Positions 24,887-33,601 of a stretch of 64,000 nucleotides of DNA are shown here, one piece after another. The stretch spans positions 1-64,000 of the forward strand of contig NZ_VUYQ01000007.1 of NCBI RefSeq assembly GCF_008711155.1. The letters run 5' to 3'. The notes beneath the pieces were generated by a model. It saw nothing but the letters and a program-made list of their open reading frames with translations. It had not been told where the DNA came from and searched no databases. The DNA is from Dechloromonas sp. CZR5. Its GTDB lineage: Bacteria > Pseudomonadota > Gammaproteobacteria > Burkholderiales > Rhodocyclaceae. Position numbers and translations under genes: made by a program. Position 1 is the first letter of the stretch; each line of letters starts with the position of its first letter.

Positions 24887-26419
24887 ATGACCGCCATCAA
24901 ACAGGAAGACCTGATCCAGTCCGTCGCCGATGCCTTCCAGTACATCAGCTACTATCACCCGCTGGATTACATCAAGGCCTTGGGTGAAGCCTACGAGCGC
25001 GAGGAAAACCCCGCCGCCAAGGACGCCATCGCCCAGATCCTGACCAACTCCCGTATGGCGGCCGAAGGCCATCGCCCGATCTGCCAGGACACAGGCATCG
25101 GGATGGTCTTCATCAAAGTCGGCATGCAGGTCAGCTGGCCGGATGCCACGATGAGCATCCAGGAAATGATCAACGAGGGCGTCCGCCGCGCCTACGCCAA
25201 CCCGGACAATCCGCTGCGCGCCTCCGTGCTGGCCGACCCGGCCGGCACCCGCAAGAACACCAAGGACAACACCCCGGCCGTGGTGCACTTCGAGATCGTC
25301 GAAGGCCATCACGTCGAAGTCATCTGCGCCGCCAAGGGCGGCGGCTCGGAAGCCAAGTCCAAGTTCGCCATGCTCAACCCGTCCGACGATCTGGTCGACT
25401 GGGTGCTCAAGAAGATTCCGGAAATGGGCGCTGGCTGGTGTCCGCCGGGCATCATCGGCATCGGTATCGGCGGCACGCCGGAAAAGGCCATGCTGCTCGC
25501 CAAGGAGTCCATCATGGCTCCCGTCGACATCCATGAACTGAAGGCCAAGGCCGCTACCGGCGCCAAGCTGAGCCGCCCGGAAGAACTGCGTCTCGAACTG
25601 ATGGAAAAGATCAACGCGCTGGGCGTGGGCGCCCAGGGCCTCGGTGGCCTGACCACCGTGCTCGACGTCAAGGTGCTCGACTACCCCTGCCACGCTGCCA
25701 ACCTGCCGGTCGCCCTGGTGCCAAACTGCGCCGCAACCCGCCACTGCCACTTCCATCTGGATGGCTCCGGCCCGGCCAGGATCGAGCCGCCGAAACTGGA
25801 AGATTGGCCGGCCGTGACCTGGACGCCCGATCTCCAGTCGGCCACCCAGGTCAACCTCAACACGCTGACCAAGGACGAAGTCGCCTCCTGGAAACCCGGC
25901 CAGAAACTGCTCCTGAACGGCAAGATGCTGACCGGCCGCGATGCCGCCCACAAGCGCATCGCCGACATGCTGGCCAAGGGCGAAAAGCTGCCGGTGGACT
26001 TCACCAACCGCGTCATCTACTACGTCGGCCCGGTCGACCCGGTGCGTGACGAAGTGGTCGGTCCGGCCGGCCCGACTACCGCCACCCGCATGGACAAGTT
26101 CACCCGCATGATGCTGGAACAGACCGGATTGATCTCCATGGTCGGCAAATCCGAGCGTGGCCCGACCGCGATTCAGGCGATCAAGGACAACAAGTCGGCT
26201 TACCTGATGGCCGTCGGCGGCGCCGCCTACCTGGTCGCCAAGGCGATCAAGTCGGCCAAGGTCGTCGGCTTCGCCGACCTCGGCATGGAAGCCATCTACG
26301 AATTCGATGTCGAGAATATGCCGGTCACCGTGGCCGTCGATTCGACTGGCACCAGCGTGCATGAAACCGGCCCGAAAACGTGGCAGGTCAAAATCGGCAA
26401 GATTCCGCTGAAAGCCTGA
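24887..26419 (+). CDS. Class I fumarate hydratase (Fe-S)
   Basis: 510 residues, single-chain class I fumarase with the alpha part (RPICQDTGIGMVFIKVG, AAKGGGSEAKSKFAMLNPSD, CPPGIIGIGIGGTPEKAMLL) and the beta part (GRDAAHKRIADMLAKGEKLP, YVGPVDPVRDEVVGPAGPTT, MDKFTRMMLEQTGLISMVGK). Cysteines in ICQDTG, GWCPPGI and the middle (VPNCAATRHCHFH) supply the [4Fe-4S] ligands. It hydrates fumarate to malate in the TCA cycle. ATG 24887 has GGAG upstream. Followed by a terminator. Confidence 0.95.
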   Translation: MTAIKQEDLIQSVADAFQYISYYHPLDYIKALGEAYEREENPAAKDAIAQILTNSRMAAEGHRPICQDTGIGMVFIKVGMQVSWPDATMSIQEMINEGVRRAYANPDNPLRASVLADPAGTRKNTKDNTPAVVHFEIVEGHHVEVICAAKGGGSEAKSKFAMLNPSDDLVDWVLKKIPEMGAGWCPPGIIGIGIGGTPEKAMLLAKESIMAPVDIHELKAKAATGAKLSRPEELRLELMEKINALGVGAQGLGGLTTVLDVKVLDYPCHAANLPVALVPNCAATRHCHFHLDGSGPARIEPPKLEDWPAVTWTPDLQSATQVNLNTLTKDEVASWKPGQKLLLNGKMLTGRDAAHKRIADMLAKGEKLPVDFTNRVIYYVGPVDPVRDEVVGPAGPTTATRMDKFTRMMLEQTGLISMVGKSERGPTAIQAIKDNKSAYLMAVGGAAYLVAKAIKSAKVVGFADLGMEAIYEFDVENMPVTVAVDSTGTSVHETGPKTWQVKIGKIPLKA

Positions 26420-26436
26420 TCGCCAGCATGCATGAA

Positions 26437-26460
26437 AACCCGGTTCAGGCCGGGTTTTTT
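26437..26460 (+). terminator. terminator after fumarase
   Basis: AACCCGG-TTCAGG-CCGGGTT stem with T6 tail, about 17 bases after the stop codon. Confidence 0.85.
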
Positions 26461-26504
26461 GCATCCGGCATTGTCATCAATAGCAGCAGATTCCGATTCA
26501 GCGC

Positions 26505-27281
26505 ATGTTCCGAAAATTTCGCATCGCGATTCTCATCTTCGTTCTGGCCACCGTCGGCCTCGGGGCGTGGCGTGCCAACGCCAGGCTAACCGCATGGGAG
26601 CACTCCGTCCACGTGGCGGTCTACCCGATTGCCGCCGATGACTCGTCGGCCACGCGCAACTACCTGAACAACCTGAGTGCCGACAGTTTTGAAGACGTCG
26701 CGCAATGGCTGCAAGCCGAGAGCAATCGCCACGGGCGTTCGGTCCTGCAACCCGTCGTGTTGCAACTGGCGCCGCCCTTGACCGACAGACCCCCTCTTCC
26801 GCCAAGTCGGCCAAGCGCTCTGGAGGCTGTCCTGTGGAGCCTGAAACTACGCTGGTGGGCCTTCCAGCACGATGCAACGGATGGACCCAAGCCACAGGTT
26901 CGCCTGTTCGTGATGTTCCACGATCCGGAATTGAACGACAGGATTCCGCACTCCACAGGCCTCACCAAGGGCCAGATCGGGCTCATCCACGCTTACGCCA
27001 GCCGCCAGCAACGACAGCAGAACAATGTGGTCATTGCCCACGAACTGCTGCATACCTTCGGCGCCACCGACAAATACGATCCGGCCACGCTGCAGCCCGT
27101 TCATCCTCAGGGCTATGCAGAACCGCAACGCTCTCCACGATTGCCGCAAGTGCTCGCCGAGATCATGGGCGGGCGCACCCCGATCGACGAAAGCCGTTCC
27201 GACATACCAGCCAATCTCGGAGAGACGGTCATCGGCCCGGATACGGCAAGGGAAATTGGTCTGCTGAAGACCGCGCGCTGA
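26505..27281 (+). CDS. Membrane-anchored metzincin-like putative protease
   Basis: 258 residues. An N-terminal hydrophobic segment (IAILIFVLATVGLGAW) is a signal anchor or signal peptide, so the rest is periplasmic. The key feature is VIAHELLHTFGATDKYD at about residues 176-192: HExxHxxGxxD, the zinc site of metzincins of the snapalysin type (Asp as third ligand). Upstream LTKGQIGLIHAYASRQQRQQ and downstream SPRLPQVLAEIMGGRTPIDE complete the domain. The IMGGR segment may be the Met-turn. The substrate is unknown. It lies between a terminator and the convergent degenerate GGDEF gene. Confidence 0.75.
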   Translation: MFRKFRIAILIFVLATVGLGAWRANARLTAWEHSVHVAVYPIAADDSSATRNYLNNLSADSFEDVAQWLQAESNRHGRSVLQPVVLQLAPPLTDRPPLPPSRPSALEAVLWSLKLRWWAFQHDATDGPKPQVRLFVMFHDPELNDRIPHSTGLTKGQIGLIHAYASRQQRQQNNVVIAHELLHTFGATDKYDPATLQPVHPQGYAEPQRSPRLPQVLAEIMGGRTPIDESRSDIPANLGETVIGPDTAREIGLLKTAR

Positions 27282-27333
27282 GAACGGCTTTTGTTTCCAG
27301 GGCTCGGCCCAAAACCTTGCCTGAAGACACCGC

Positions 27334-28620
27334 TCAAAGCATGCGTTCAGCCCGCGCCTTGTCCCACAGGCGCCGCTTCAACTCATCGATCGGCAAGCCG
27401 AGGCGGAAGCTGCTCTCGATCTCCTTGAGCAGCGGGATCAATTGCAAGCCAACGGTCCCGAGACAAGGGCGCAAGACGGCCGGATCGACCGATGCGAGCA
27501 ATTCCTTGAGCTGAGGCACAAACGCCTCGCAACTCCCCAAGGCGTTCCCCTTGGTATTGGCTTTCGTAACAACCCGATTGCCCCCCGCGCGCTGAGCATC
27601 GTCGAGACGGGTATCGGCCAGATTCAGCAACTCCTGCCCGGAAAGTGAAGCGCCATCCTCGGGAATCACGGCAACACCTGCACTGACAGTCAGGTCAATA
27701 CGCTGACCACGAACCGCGATTTGCGCCGTTGCCATGGCCTTGCAGATGCGATTCGCGAACCCCGCACAGATTGCGCTGGTCGTCGCAGGGGCAATGATCA
27801 CGATTCGGCCGCCCGGCAGCCGGCTGATCACATCCTCAGGCCTGATTTTCCTGGCAACCATGAAGGAGAATTTTTCGACCGTTCGTGCGACGAGTTCCTC
27901 GCCATACCGGTCAATAAGCTCCTGGTAGTTATCAAGCCCGAAGGCCAGAACGCTGACCCCACGCCCGTCAACAGCACCGGGAAGCATCTTTGCCAACGCC
28001 GCATCCAGACTGTCTTGCGCATAGACCGGACTTTCGTGACCCAGATTCTCCTCGGCCTGCCCGGCCACATCGAAACTGGAGGGTTCAAGCCCCGCCATGC
28101 CTCCCAGCGTTCCGAGAACGTCGCTGACACCGACATCGGTGCGCATCGCCAGATCTTCCGGATGGATATCGGCTGACACGACGGCGACGGGAAGCGCTTC
28201 CAGAGCCACCTCATCGAAGCCATCCTGCACGTCGTGCGAAAGGCCCAGCAGTATGGAGGTCACGCTCTCCAGCGAAGTATTGCTGGAATCCTTGGCAACG
28301 AAATCGGTTACGCCGCGGGCGCGAGCATGCATCCGCTCCGAATCGCCAAAGGAATTTGAAACAACGAGAAAGAAGGGGAGCGATTTGAGGCGCGACAATT
28401 TGCTTTCGCGAATCCGTTCCAGCAGATCAAGGCCATCGAGCTTCGTCAGGCTGACGCCGGAAACAACGCCGACAATGGCGCTGTCGAGAACCAGTGTTTG
28501 CCAGGCAGACTCGCCGCTTGCCTCCTCGCGAACCTCGAAATGCTCAGCCAGCTGTTTGGACAGCGATGCGCGAACTACCTTCGAGGCATCAGCAACCAGA
28601 ACTTTTCGCTTCAATGTCAT
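27334..28620 (-). CDS. Degenerate receiver-GGDEF protein
   Basis: 428 residues. The N-terminal receiver fold (KVLVADASKVVRASLSKQL) lacks the phospho-acceptor: the usual LLDxxMP site reads GVVSGVSLTKLDG. The C-terminal GGDEF fold (LAFGLDNYQELIDRYGEELV, VISRLPGGRIVIIAPATTSA, LTVSAGVAVIPEDG) has GGRIV instead of GGDEF, so neither phosphorylation nor cyclic-di-GMP synthesis is expected. A further 80-residue helical tail (FVPQLKELLASVDPAVLRPC) follows. It may act as a protein-interaction or nucleotide-binding scaffold. It is transcribed alone. Confidence 0.85.
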   Translation of the reverse strand: MTLKRKVLVADASKVVRASLSKQLAEHFEVREEASGESAWQTLVLDSAIVGVVSGVSLTKLDGLDLLERIRESKLSRLKSLPFFLVVSNSFGDSERMHARARGVTDFVAKDSSNTSLESVTSILLGLSHDVQDGFDEVALEALPVAVVSADIHPEDLAMRTDVGVSDVLGTLGGMAGLEPSSFDVAGQAEENLGHESPVYAQDSLDAALAKMLPGAVDGRGVSVLAFGLDNYQELIDRYGEELVARTVEKFSFMVARKIRPEDVISRLPGGRIVIIAPATTSAICAGFANRICKAMATAQIAVRGQRIDLTVSAGVAVIPEDGASLSGQELLNLADTRLDDAQRAGGNRVVTKANTKGNALGSCEAFVPQLKELLASVDPAVLRPCLGTVGLQLIPLLKEIESSFRLGLPIDELKRRLWDKARAERML

Positions 28621-28814
28621 CTCTATGTCAGCATCCCGGGCCGTTTTTTTTGGCGCTTGGCCGCTTTGCTTCTTGAAAATGAGAGTGTAAGCGAGACACG
28701 GTGGCCCCCGTCAAGGTTCGAAGATGTAAATCCTTGTTGGTCGATAAATGCAAGTGCTTGATCGGGCAACACTCCGCCGAATTTCCGTGGCCCCATCCGC
28801 GAACGGCACCCACA

Positions 28815-28839
28815 GTATTTCCAGCAAAGTGTGGAATAC
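28815..28839. other. Inverted repeat in the 28621-28893 intergenic region
   Basis: GTATTTCCA and TGGAATAC face each other across 8 bases, upstream of the 28894 gene. The rest of this 273-bp gap between divergent genes shows no gene or RNA that I can recognise. The repeat may be an operator or a hairpin in the leader; it is weak evidence. Confidence 0.3.
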
Positions 28840-28893
28840 ACCACACACTACTCACCTGGCATCGCGCTACCTTAGCTTCAGGAGGAAAACGAC

Positions 28894-29154
28894 ATGACGA
28901 CAGCTGCCAGCATTATCCTGTTCAAGAACGAATTCATAGCCACCTTGAGCGATGGTTGCCGCATACAAAAACCTGAATTGCGCGAATTGGCCAATGCGCT
29001 GATTCACGCCGGGGTTCACCTCAACGATGTACAGTTCGAATGGAATGGCAGTTCGGGCCAACGGATGATCACCGCCGGGCAACAGGTTGCCTTCCGTGCC
29101 GAGATGCGGCGCCTGGAACGGCACCAGGTCAAAGGACTCGCCGTCGCGGCCTGA
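28894..29154 (+). CDS. Small hypothetical protein (86 aa)
   Basis: MTTAASIILFKNEFIATLSD starts it, preceded by a very good AGGAGG ribosome-binding site. The composition is that of a small soluble protein with helices (PELRELANALIHAGVHLNDV, FRAEMRRLERHQVKGLAVAA). No family is recognised. It stands between a divergent degenerate GGDEF gene and the ilv leader, with a possible hairpin at 29172-29212 behind it. Confidence 0.6.
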   Translation: MTTAASIILFKNEFIATLSDGCRIQKPELRELANALIHAGVHLNDVQFEWNGSSGQRMITAGQQVAFRAEMRRLERHQVKGLAVAA

Positions 29155-29171
29155 GCGACAAACGACAACCG

Positions 29172-29212
29172 ATCAAGCGCAGCGCAATACCCCTACTGAC
29201 AGCGCGCTTGAT
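29172..29212 (+). terminator. Possible terminator after the 28894 gene
   Basis: Perfect 9-bp inverted repeat ATCAAGCGC/GCGCTTGAT with a 23-base loop, followed by TTTCCC. The tail is weak and the loop long, so it may equally be an operator near the ilv promoter. Confidence 0.35.
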
Positions 29213-29271
29213 TTTCCCGAATGACTCGGCGATAGTTCGAAGCCATCACGAATTTACCTGAACCGCCCCCG

Positions 29272-29382
29272 ATGAACGCTACCCGATCCTTCCGCTCTGC
29301 CGCTGCCCAAGCAGTGTCGCCGGTCGTCGTACGCGTAATCAAGGTAGGCGTCGTAACGCGCGTGCCGTCGCGGGTCAGGTAA
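29272..29382 (+). CDS. ilvL: ilv leader peptide (36 aa, valine-rich)
   Basis: ATG 29272 opens a 36-residue frame whose second half, VSPVVVRVIKVGVVTRVPSR, holds ten valines and one isoleucine in all and no leucine. A perfect 12-bp terminator follows 22 bases after its stop and ilvBN comes next. This is the layout of E. coli ilvBN attenuation, whose leader peptide likewise has a VVVVRVVVVVG run. When charged tRNA-Val is scarce the ribosome stalls in the Val codons and an alternative fold would free ilvB transcription; GCGGG near the leader end (29370-29374) can pair with CCCGC of the terminator stem. The ribosome-binding site is weak. Confidence 0.85.
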   Translation: MNATRSFRSAAAQAVSPVVVRVIKVGVVTRVPSRVR

Positions 29383-29404
29383 ACCGAAACATCCGGAATT
29401 CACC

Positions 29405-29441
29405 AACCCCCGCCGGCACAAACCGGCGGGGGTTTTGTTTT
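29405..29441 (+). terminator. ilvBN attenuator
   Basis: AACCCCCGCCGG-CACAAA-CCGGCGGGGGTT, a perfect 12-bp stem with TTTTGTTTT behind it, between the valine-rich leader peptide and ilvB. Confidence 0.9.
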
Positions 29442-29481
29442 GGAGCCTGCCGGTTGAGCCGACAACCCCAAAGGAACCTCC

Positions 29482-31152
29482 ATGACAGACACACTGAACG
29501 GCGCCCAGATCACCATACGGCTGCTTGAACGCCAAGGCATCCGCACCGTCGCCGGCATTCCCGGCGGTGCCATCCTGCCGATCTACGATGCCCTCGGGCA
29601 GTCATCCATCATTCATCACGTGCTGGCCCGGCACGAACAGGGCGCCGGCTTCATGGCTCAGGGCATGGCCCGCGCCAGCGGCCAGACAGCCGTCTGCCTG
29701 GCCTCCTCCGGCCCCGGTGCGACCAACCTGCTGACCGCCATCGCCGATGCCAAGCTCGACTCGATCCCGCTGGTCGCGATCACCGGTCAGGTGCCCAAGG
29801 CCATGATCGGCACTGACGCTTTCCAGGAAGTCGACACCTACGGTTTATCGATCCCGATCACCAAGCACAATTTCCTTGTGTCTTCGGCCGAGGAACTGCT
29901 GGAAGTGATCCCTCGCGCCTTCGAGCTTGCCGCCTCGGGTCGCCCCGGTCCCGTGTTGGTCGACATTCCGAAGGATGTGCAGATGCAAGTGATCGACATT
30001 GGCGAGTGGCCGGCACCCGGCCGGCGCCAGCCGCCGCCGGAACCCGATGGCTGGGCACTGTCCGAAGCGGCGGCCATGATCAACGCCGCCAAGCGCCCGA
30101 TTCTCTACCTGGGCGGTGGTGTCGTGCACTCGGGTGCGTCCGGACAGGCTGTCCGGCTGGCCGAGAAGGCCGGTTTGCCGACCGTGATGACCTTGATGGG
30201 ACTGGGCGCCATGCCGGTCGATCATGCCTTGTCGCTGGGCATGCTCGGCATGCATGCCGCCCGCTACACGAATCTGGCGCTGGACGAGTGCGACCTGCTG
30301 ATCGCCGTCGGTGCCCGTTTTGACGATCGCGCCACGGGCAAGGTTGCCGCCTTCTGCCCGCAGGCGAAAATCATTCACATCGACATTGACCCGGCGGAAC
30401 TGGACAAGATCAAGACAGCCCACATCGGGATCACCGCCGATGTCGACGCGGCACTGCTTCGACTGACACCGGCGGTGGCAGAAAACAGGCGCACCCAGTG
30501 GCTGCAGCGTATCGCCGATCTCAAATCCGAGTATCCCCTGGTGATGCCCGAGCAGGACAACCCGCTGTCGCACTTCGGCCTGATTCGCACCGTCGCGGCC
30601 TGCCTTGACGACGAAGCCACCATCGCCACCGATGTCGGCCAGCACCAGATGTGGGTTGCCCAGGCCTACCCCCTGCGCCGTCCCCGGCAGTGGCTGACCT
30701 CCGGCGGTCTGGGCACCATGGGCTTTGGCGTTCCCGCTGCGATCGGGGCAGCGCTGGCCGAACCGGAGAGGACCGTGGTGTGCTTCACCGGCGACGGTTC
30801 GATCCTGATGAATATCCAGGAACTGGTCACGGCCGCCGAAGAAGGTGCGAACGTCAAGATCGTGCTGATGAACAACGCAACCCTCGGTCTGGTGCATCAG
30901 CAGCAGACATTGTTCTACGGGGAGCGCCTGTTCGCCTCGCAATTCAAGTCCACACCCGACTTCGTCAAGGTAGCCCAAGGCTTCGGCATTGCAGCCGTCG
31001 ATCTCGATCAGGCCGCCAACCCGTGCGCCGCACTGATGGAAGCCATCAACCGCCCCGGCCCATGCCTCATTCATGCCAGCATCGATGCCGAGCAAAAAGT
31101 CTATCCCATGGTGCCACCGGGCGCTGCCAACCGCGACATGATCGGAGCCTGA
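29482..31152 (+). CDS. ilvB: Acetolactate synthase large subunit
   Basis: 556 residues. It condenses two pyruvates (or pyruvate and 2-oxobutyrate) in valine/isoleucine/leucine synthesis using thiamine diphosphate, Mg and FAD. Visible: RTVAGIPGGAILPIYDAL with the catalytic Glu in LARHEQGAGFMAQG, CLASSGPGATNLLTAIADA, FAD region LMGLGAMP and GARFDDRATGKV, and the TPP motif CFTGDGSILMNIQELVTAAE ending VLMNNATLGLV. It resembles the IlvB (isozyme I) type. Valine attenuation leader upstream; ilvN starts 2 bases after its stop. Confidence 0.95.
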   Translation: MTDTLNGAQITIRLLERQGIRTVAGIPGGAILPIYDALGQSSIIHHVLARHEQGAGFMAQGMARASGQTAVCLASSGPGATNLLTAIADAKLDSIPLVAITGQVPKAMIGTDAFQEVDTYGLSIPITKHNFLVSSAEELLEVIPRAFELAASGRPGPVLVDIPKDVQMQVIDIGEWPAPGRRQPPPEPDGWALSEAAAMINAAKRPILYLGGGVVHSGASGQAVRLAEKAGLPTVMTLMGLGAMPVDHALSLGMLGMHAARYTNLALDECDLLIAVGARFDDRATGKVAAFCPQAKIIHIDIDPAELDKIKTAHIGITADVDAALLRLTPAVAENRRTQWLQRIADLKSEYPLVMPEQDNPLSHFGLIRTVAACLDDEATIATDVGQHQMWVAQAYPLRRPRQWLTSGGLGTMGFGVPAAIGAALAEPERTVVCFTGDGSILMNIQELVTAAEEGANVKIVLMNNATLGLVHQQQTLFYGERLFASQFKSTPDFVKVAQGFGIAAVDLDQAANPCAALMEAINRPGPCLIHASIDAEQKVYPMVPPGAANRDMIGA

Positions 31153-31154
31153 AC

Positions 31155-31466
31155 ATGAATGCCATCAACCGCCACGAACAAAATGCGCTGTCCCGTGCCG
31201 TGCTGGAAATCGACGTCAACAACCACCCTGGCGTCATGTCCCACGTCGTCGGCCTGTTCTCCCGCCGGGCCTACAACGTCGAAGGCATTCTCTGCCTGCC
31301 GCTGGATGACGGCAGCCGCAGCCGGATCTGGCTATTGGTCAACGAAGACCAACGCCTGCCGCAAATGATGAAACAGGTGGGCAAGCTCGAAGACGTCATC
31401 GGAATTCGGCGTCATAACGCCGACCATGCCGTCTTCCAGAACCTGGAGAATTTTTTCCGGGGCTGA
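31155..31466 (+). CDS. ilvN: Acetolactate synthase small (regulatory) subunit
   Basis: 103 residues with one ACT domain: LSRAVLEIDVNNHPGVMSHV, GLFSRRAYNVEGILCLPLDD. It is short, as E. coli IlvN (about 96), lacking the second domain of IlvH. It confers valine feedback inhibition on IlvB. Adjacent stop/start with ilvB indicates coupling. Confidence 0.93.
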   Translation: MNAINRHEQNALSRAVLEIDVNNHPGVMSHVVGLFSRRAYNVEGILCLPLDDGSRSRIWLLVNEDQRLPQMMKQVGKLEDVIGIRRHNADHAVFQNLENFFRG

Positions 31467-31474
31467 GAAAAGAG

Positions 31475-31855
31475 TCAGGAAGTTGCCGGCTCAAGCCGGC
31501 ACTTCCGCTTGTATTCGCTGATCAGCTCGAGCTCCTCATCGCTGATCGACTCAAAGCGCAAGCCCACTAATCGAAGGCCCCCGACGCGGCGTATCCGCAT
31601 CACGCTGACATACGCCTCGATGACGCCGCCCAAATCCGGCGACTCGATGCGGCATACCCCCACCTCACCGCTGGGCTTAGCCCCCAGAACGCGCTCCTCG
31701 ATCAGCACCCCCACGCCGGATACCGAAATATCGGAGGCCGGCAACTGAAGGTTTTGCCCACCCAGGCTGAGGTGAATTTCTCCCTGGAGGCGAACACGGG
31801 GAGAGCGGCGACGTTCTTTCACGGAGGCATTCCAATCTAATAGATGAAGATGCAT
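31475..31855 (-). CDS. PilZ-domain protein
   Basis: About 126 residues from ATG 31855 (115 from GTG 31822, which starts directly at KERRRSPR and has GGA upstream; both are possible). The cyclic-di-GMP-binding motifs RxxxR (RRRSPRVRL) and DxSxxG (DISVSGVGVL) are intact, so it should bind cyclic-di-GMP. No other domain is present. Convergent with ilvN 8 bp away and divergent from bacteriohemerythrin. Confidence 0.85.
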   Translation of the reverse strand: MHLHLLDWNASVKERRRSPRVRLQGEIHLSLGGQNLQLPASDISVSGVGVLIEERVLGAKPSGEVGVCRIESPDLGGVIEAYVSVMRIRRVGGLRLVGLRFESISDEELELISEYKRKCRLEPATS

Positions 31856-31990
31856 TCTCACACGAGCAGCACCGCGACGTACAGGCATGCCATGCCACGA
31901 CAATGCGGACACTCCGGTCGAACAATCAAATTCCCAAATATTTCAAAGGCATATAACATCCTTCGGATGTATCTGCGAACTCGCTACAAA

Positions 31991-32004
31991 TTGATCCACG
32001 TCAA
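31991..32004. promoter_or_regulatory. FNR/ANR/DNR-type binding site
   Basis: TTGATCCACGTCAA is one base from the FNR consensus TTGAT-N4-ATCAA. It lies in the 307-bp gap between the PilZ gene and bacteriohemerythrin, 159 bp before the latter's start, a plausible place for anaerobic activation. No other gene is seen in the gap. Confidence 0.6.
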
Positions 32005-32162
32005 TAATACCCCCCCGAAAATAGCAGAAAGTGTTGCCACAATTTTGCCAACATCGTTTCAAAGCACCGCTCACTTGGCCGTCGCTTCACTGTTGGCTCA
32101 CCTGAAAACAGCCTTTCGCAAGGCACCAAGGGCACCAGAATTGCGACTACGGGAGAACGGAC

Positions 32163-32645
32163 ATGCCTATCATTTGGGAAAGCAAGCTGGACACTGGAAT
32201 CGACGTCATCGATTCCCAGCACCGGCGTATCGTCGACTACATCAATGACCTCGAAATTGCCAAGATGAAGGGTGACAAGGCGATGGTCACCGACGTCATC
32301 GAACAATTGATCGACTACACGCAATCCCACTTCGGTTTCGAAGAGTCGATGATGGAAGAGGCCGGCTACAAGTTCATCAAGCCGCACAAGAAAGTCCATG
32401 AACTGTTCATCAAGCGGGTCACCGAATTCACGATGCGCGCCGCCAAGGGCGAAGATATCGTCGACGAACTGCATTCCATGCTGGCCAAGTGGCTGCTGAA
32501 CCACATTGCCAACGAAGACCGCGACTACGCCGACTCGGTGAAGCAAATGGTCGGCCCCGCAGCGGCCCATCATGACGTCGTCACCGCCAAGGCAGAAGCG
32601 CGTTCCGGCTTCATTTCGGGTTTGCTGGGCCGCTTCTTCCGCTAA
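32163..32645 (+). CDS. Bacteriohemerythrin
   Basis: A 160-residue oxygen-binding di-iron protein. Iron ligands are all visible: His20 (DSQHRRI), His56 and Glu60 (SHFGFEE), His75 and His79 (KPHKKVHE), His114 and Asp119 ([12 protein letters not shown]). A C-terminal extension of about 35 residues ends [12 protein letters not shown], an amphipathic/hydrophobic tail. It probably supplies or senses oxygen at low tension; the upstream FNR-type site fits. GGAGAACGG precedes the ATG. Confidence 0.93.
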   Translation: MPIIWESKLDTGIDVIDSQHRRIVDYINDLEIAKMKGDKAMVTDVIEQLIDYTQSHFGFEESMMEEAGYKFIKPHKKVHELFIKRVTEFTMRAAKGEDIVDELHSMLAKWLLNHIANEDRDYADSVKQMVGPAAAHHDVVTAKAEARSGFISGLLGRFFR

Positions 32646-32720
32646 GCGCAAACAACGGGAAAGCATGCCAGGCCTTCGGCAGGCACGCTCTCCCGCACGG
32701 ATACCCACGCGGCACATCAA

Positions 32721-32748
32721 GTCGGCAACAGCCTGCCGACGCTATACT
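32721..32748 (+). promoter_or_regulatory. menB promoter region with inverted repeat
   Basis: GTCGGCA-ACAGCC-TGCCGAC (32721-32740) is a perfect 7-bp inverted repeat directly before a -10-like TATACT (32743-32748), 28 bases before menB. The repeat would cover the -35/spacer, so it may be an operator. Confidence 0.4.
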
Positions 32749-32776
32749 TCGGCTCATTGCAACCAACAGCCGAATC

Positions 32777-33601
32777 ATGACGACAAGCATCCGCTGGCAA
32801 AGCGCCCACACTTACTCCGACATTCTTTACGAAACTGCCGAGGGTATCGCCAAGATATCCATCAACCGGCCCGAGCGACGCAACGCCTTTCGCCCGGAAA
32901 CCGTCAAGCAGTTGATCGATGCCTTCCATCGCGCCCACCACGACAATGCCATCGGCGCCATTATCCTGACCGGTGCCGGAACCGAAGCGTTCTGTTCGGG
33001 TGGTGACCAGAAGGTGCGGGGCGATGAAGGTTACATCGACGAAGGCGGAACACCTCACCTCAACGTGCTCGACCTGCAGATGCAGATTCGTCGCTTGCCC
33101 AAACCCGTCATTGCGATGGTTGCGGGCTTTGCCATCGGCGGCGGCCATGTCTTGCACCTGGTCTGCGACCTCTCCATTGCAGCCGACAACGCCCGCTTCG
33201 GGCAAACCGGACCGCGCGTCGGCAGCTTCGACGCCGGCTTGGGCGCCGGACTCATGGCGCGCACCATCGGCATGAAACGCGCCAAGGAGATCTGGCTGCT
33301 CTGCCGCCAGTATGATGCCGCCACGGCACTCGATTGGGGGTTGGTCAATACGGTCGTACCGGTCGACAAGCTGGAAGAGGAAACGGTGAACTGGTGTCGC
33401 GACATGCTGAAACTGTCGCCGATGGCGCTGCGCATGATCAAGGCCGGTTTCAATGCCGACACCGACGGCCTGGCAGGCATCCAGGAACTGGCCGGCAACG
33501 CCACAGGCCTGTTCTACATGACCGACGAAGGCCAGGAGGGCCGCAACGCGTGGCTCGAACGCCGCCCCCCCGACTTCGGGAAATATCGCAAACGCCCGTG
33601 A
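32777..33601 (+). CDS. menB: 1,4-dihydroxy-2-naphthoyl-CoA synthase MenB
   Basis: 274 residues of the crotonase fold. MenB-specific stretches distinguish it from general enoyl-CoA hydratases: [53 protein letters not shown] and [19 protein letters not shown], plus the C-terminal [20 protein letters not shown]. It closes the second ring of the naphthoquinone in menaquinone synthesis. Its TGA overlaps the GTG of menC. Confidence 0.95.
   Translation: MTTSIRWQSAHTYSDILYETAEGIAKISINRPERRNAFRPETVKQLIDAFHRAHHDNAIGAIILTGAGTEAFCSGGDQKVRGDEGYIDEGGTPHLNVLDLQMQIRRLPKPVIAMVAGFAIGGGHVLHLVCDLSIAADNARFGQTGPRVGSFDAGLGAGLMARTIGMKRAKEIWLLCRQYDAATALDWGLVNTVVPVDKLEEETVNWCRDMLKLSPMALRMIKAGFNADTDGLAGIQELAGNATGLFYMTDEGQEGRNAWLERRPPDFGKYRKRP

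Noticed and set aside
24776..26464. 562-codon minus-strand open frame opposite fumarase
   Set aside because: Antisense shadow of a highly conserved enzyme gene.
31485..31500. GCCGGC-TCAA-GCCGGC hairpin as terminator between ilvN and PilZ
   Set aside because: It lies inside the PilZ coding end and has no T-tract on either side.
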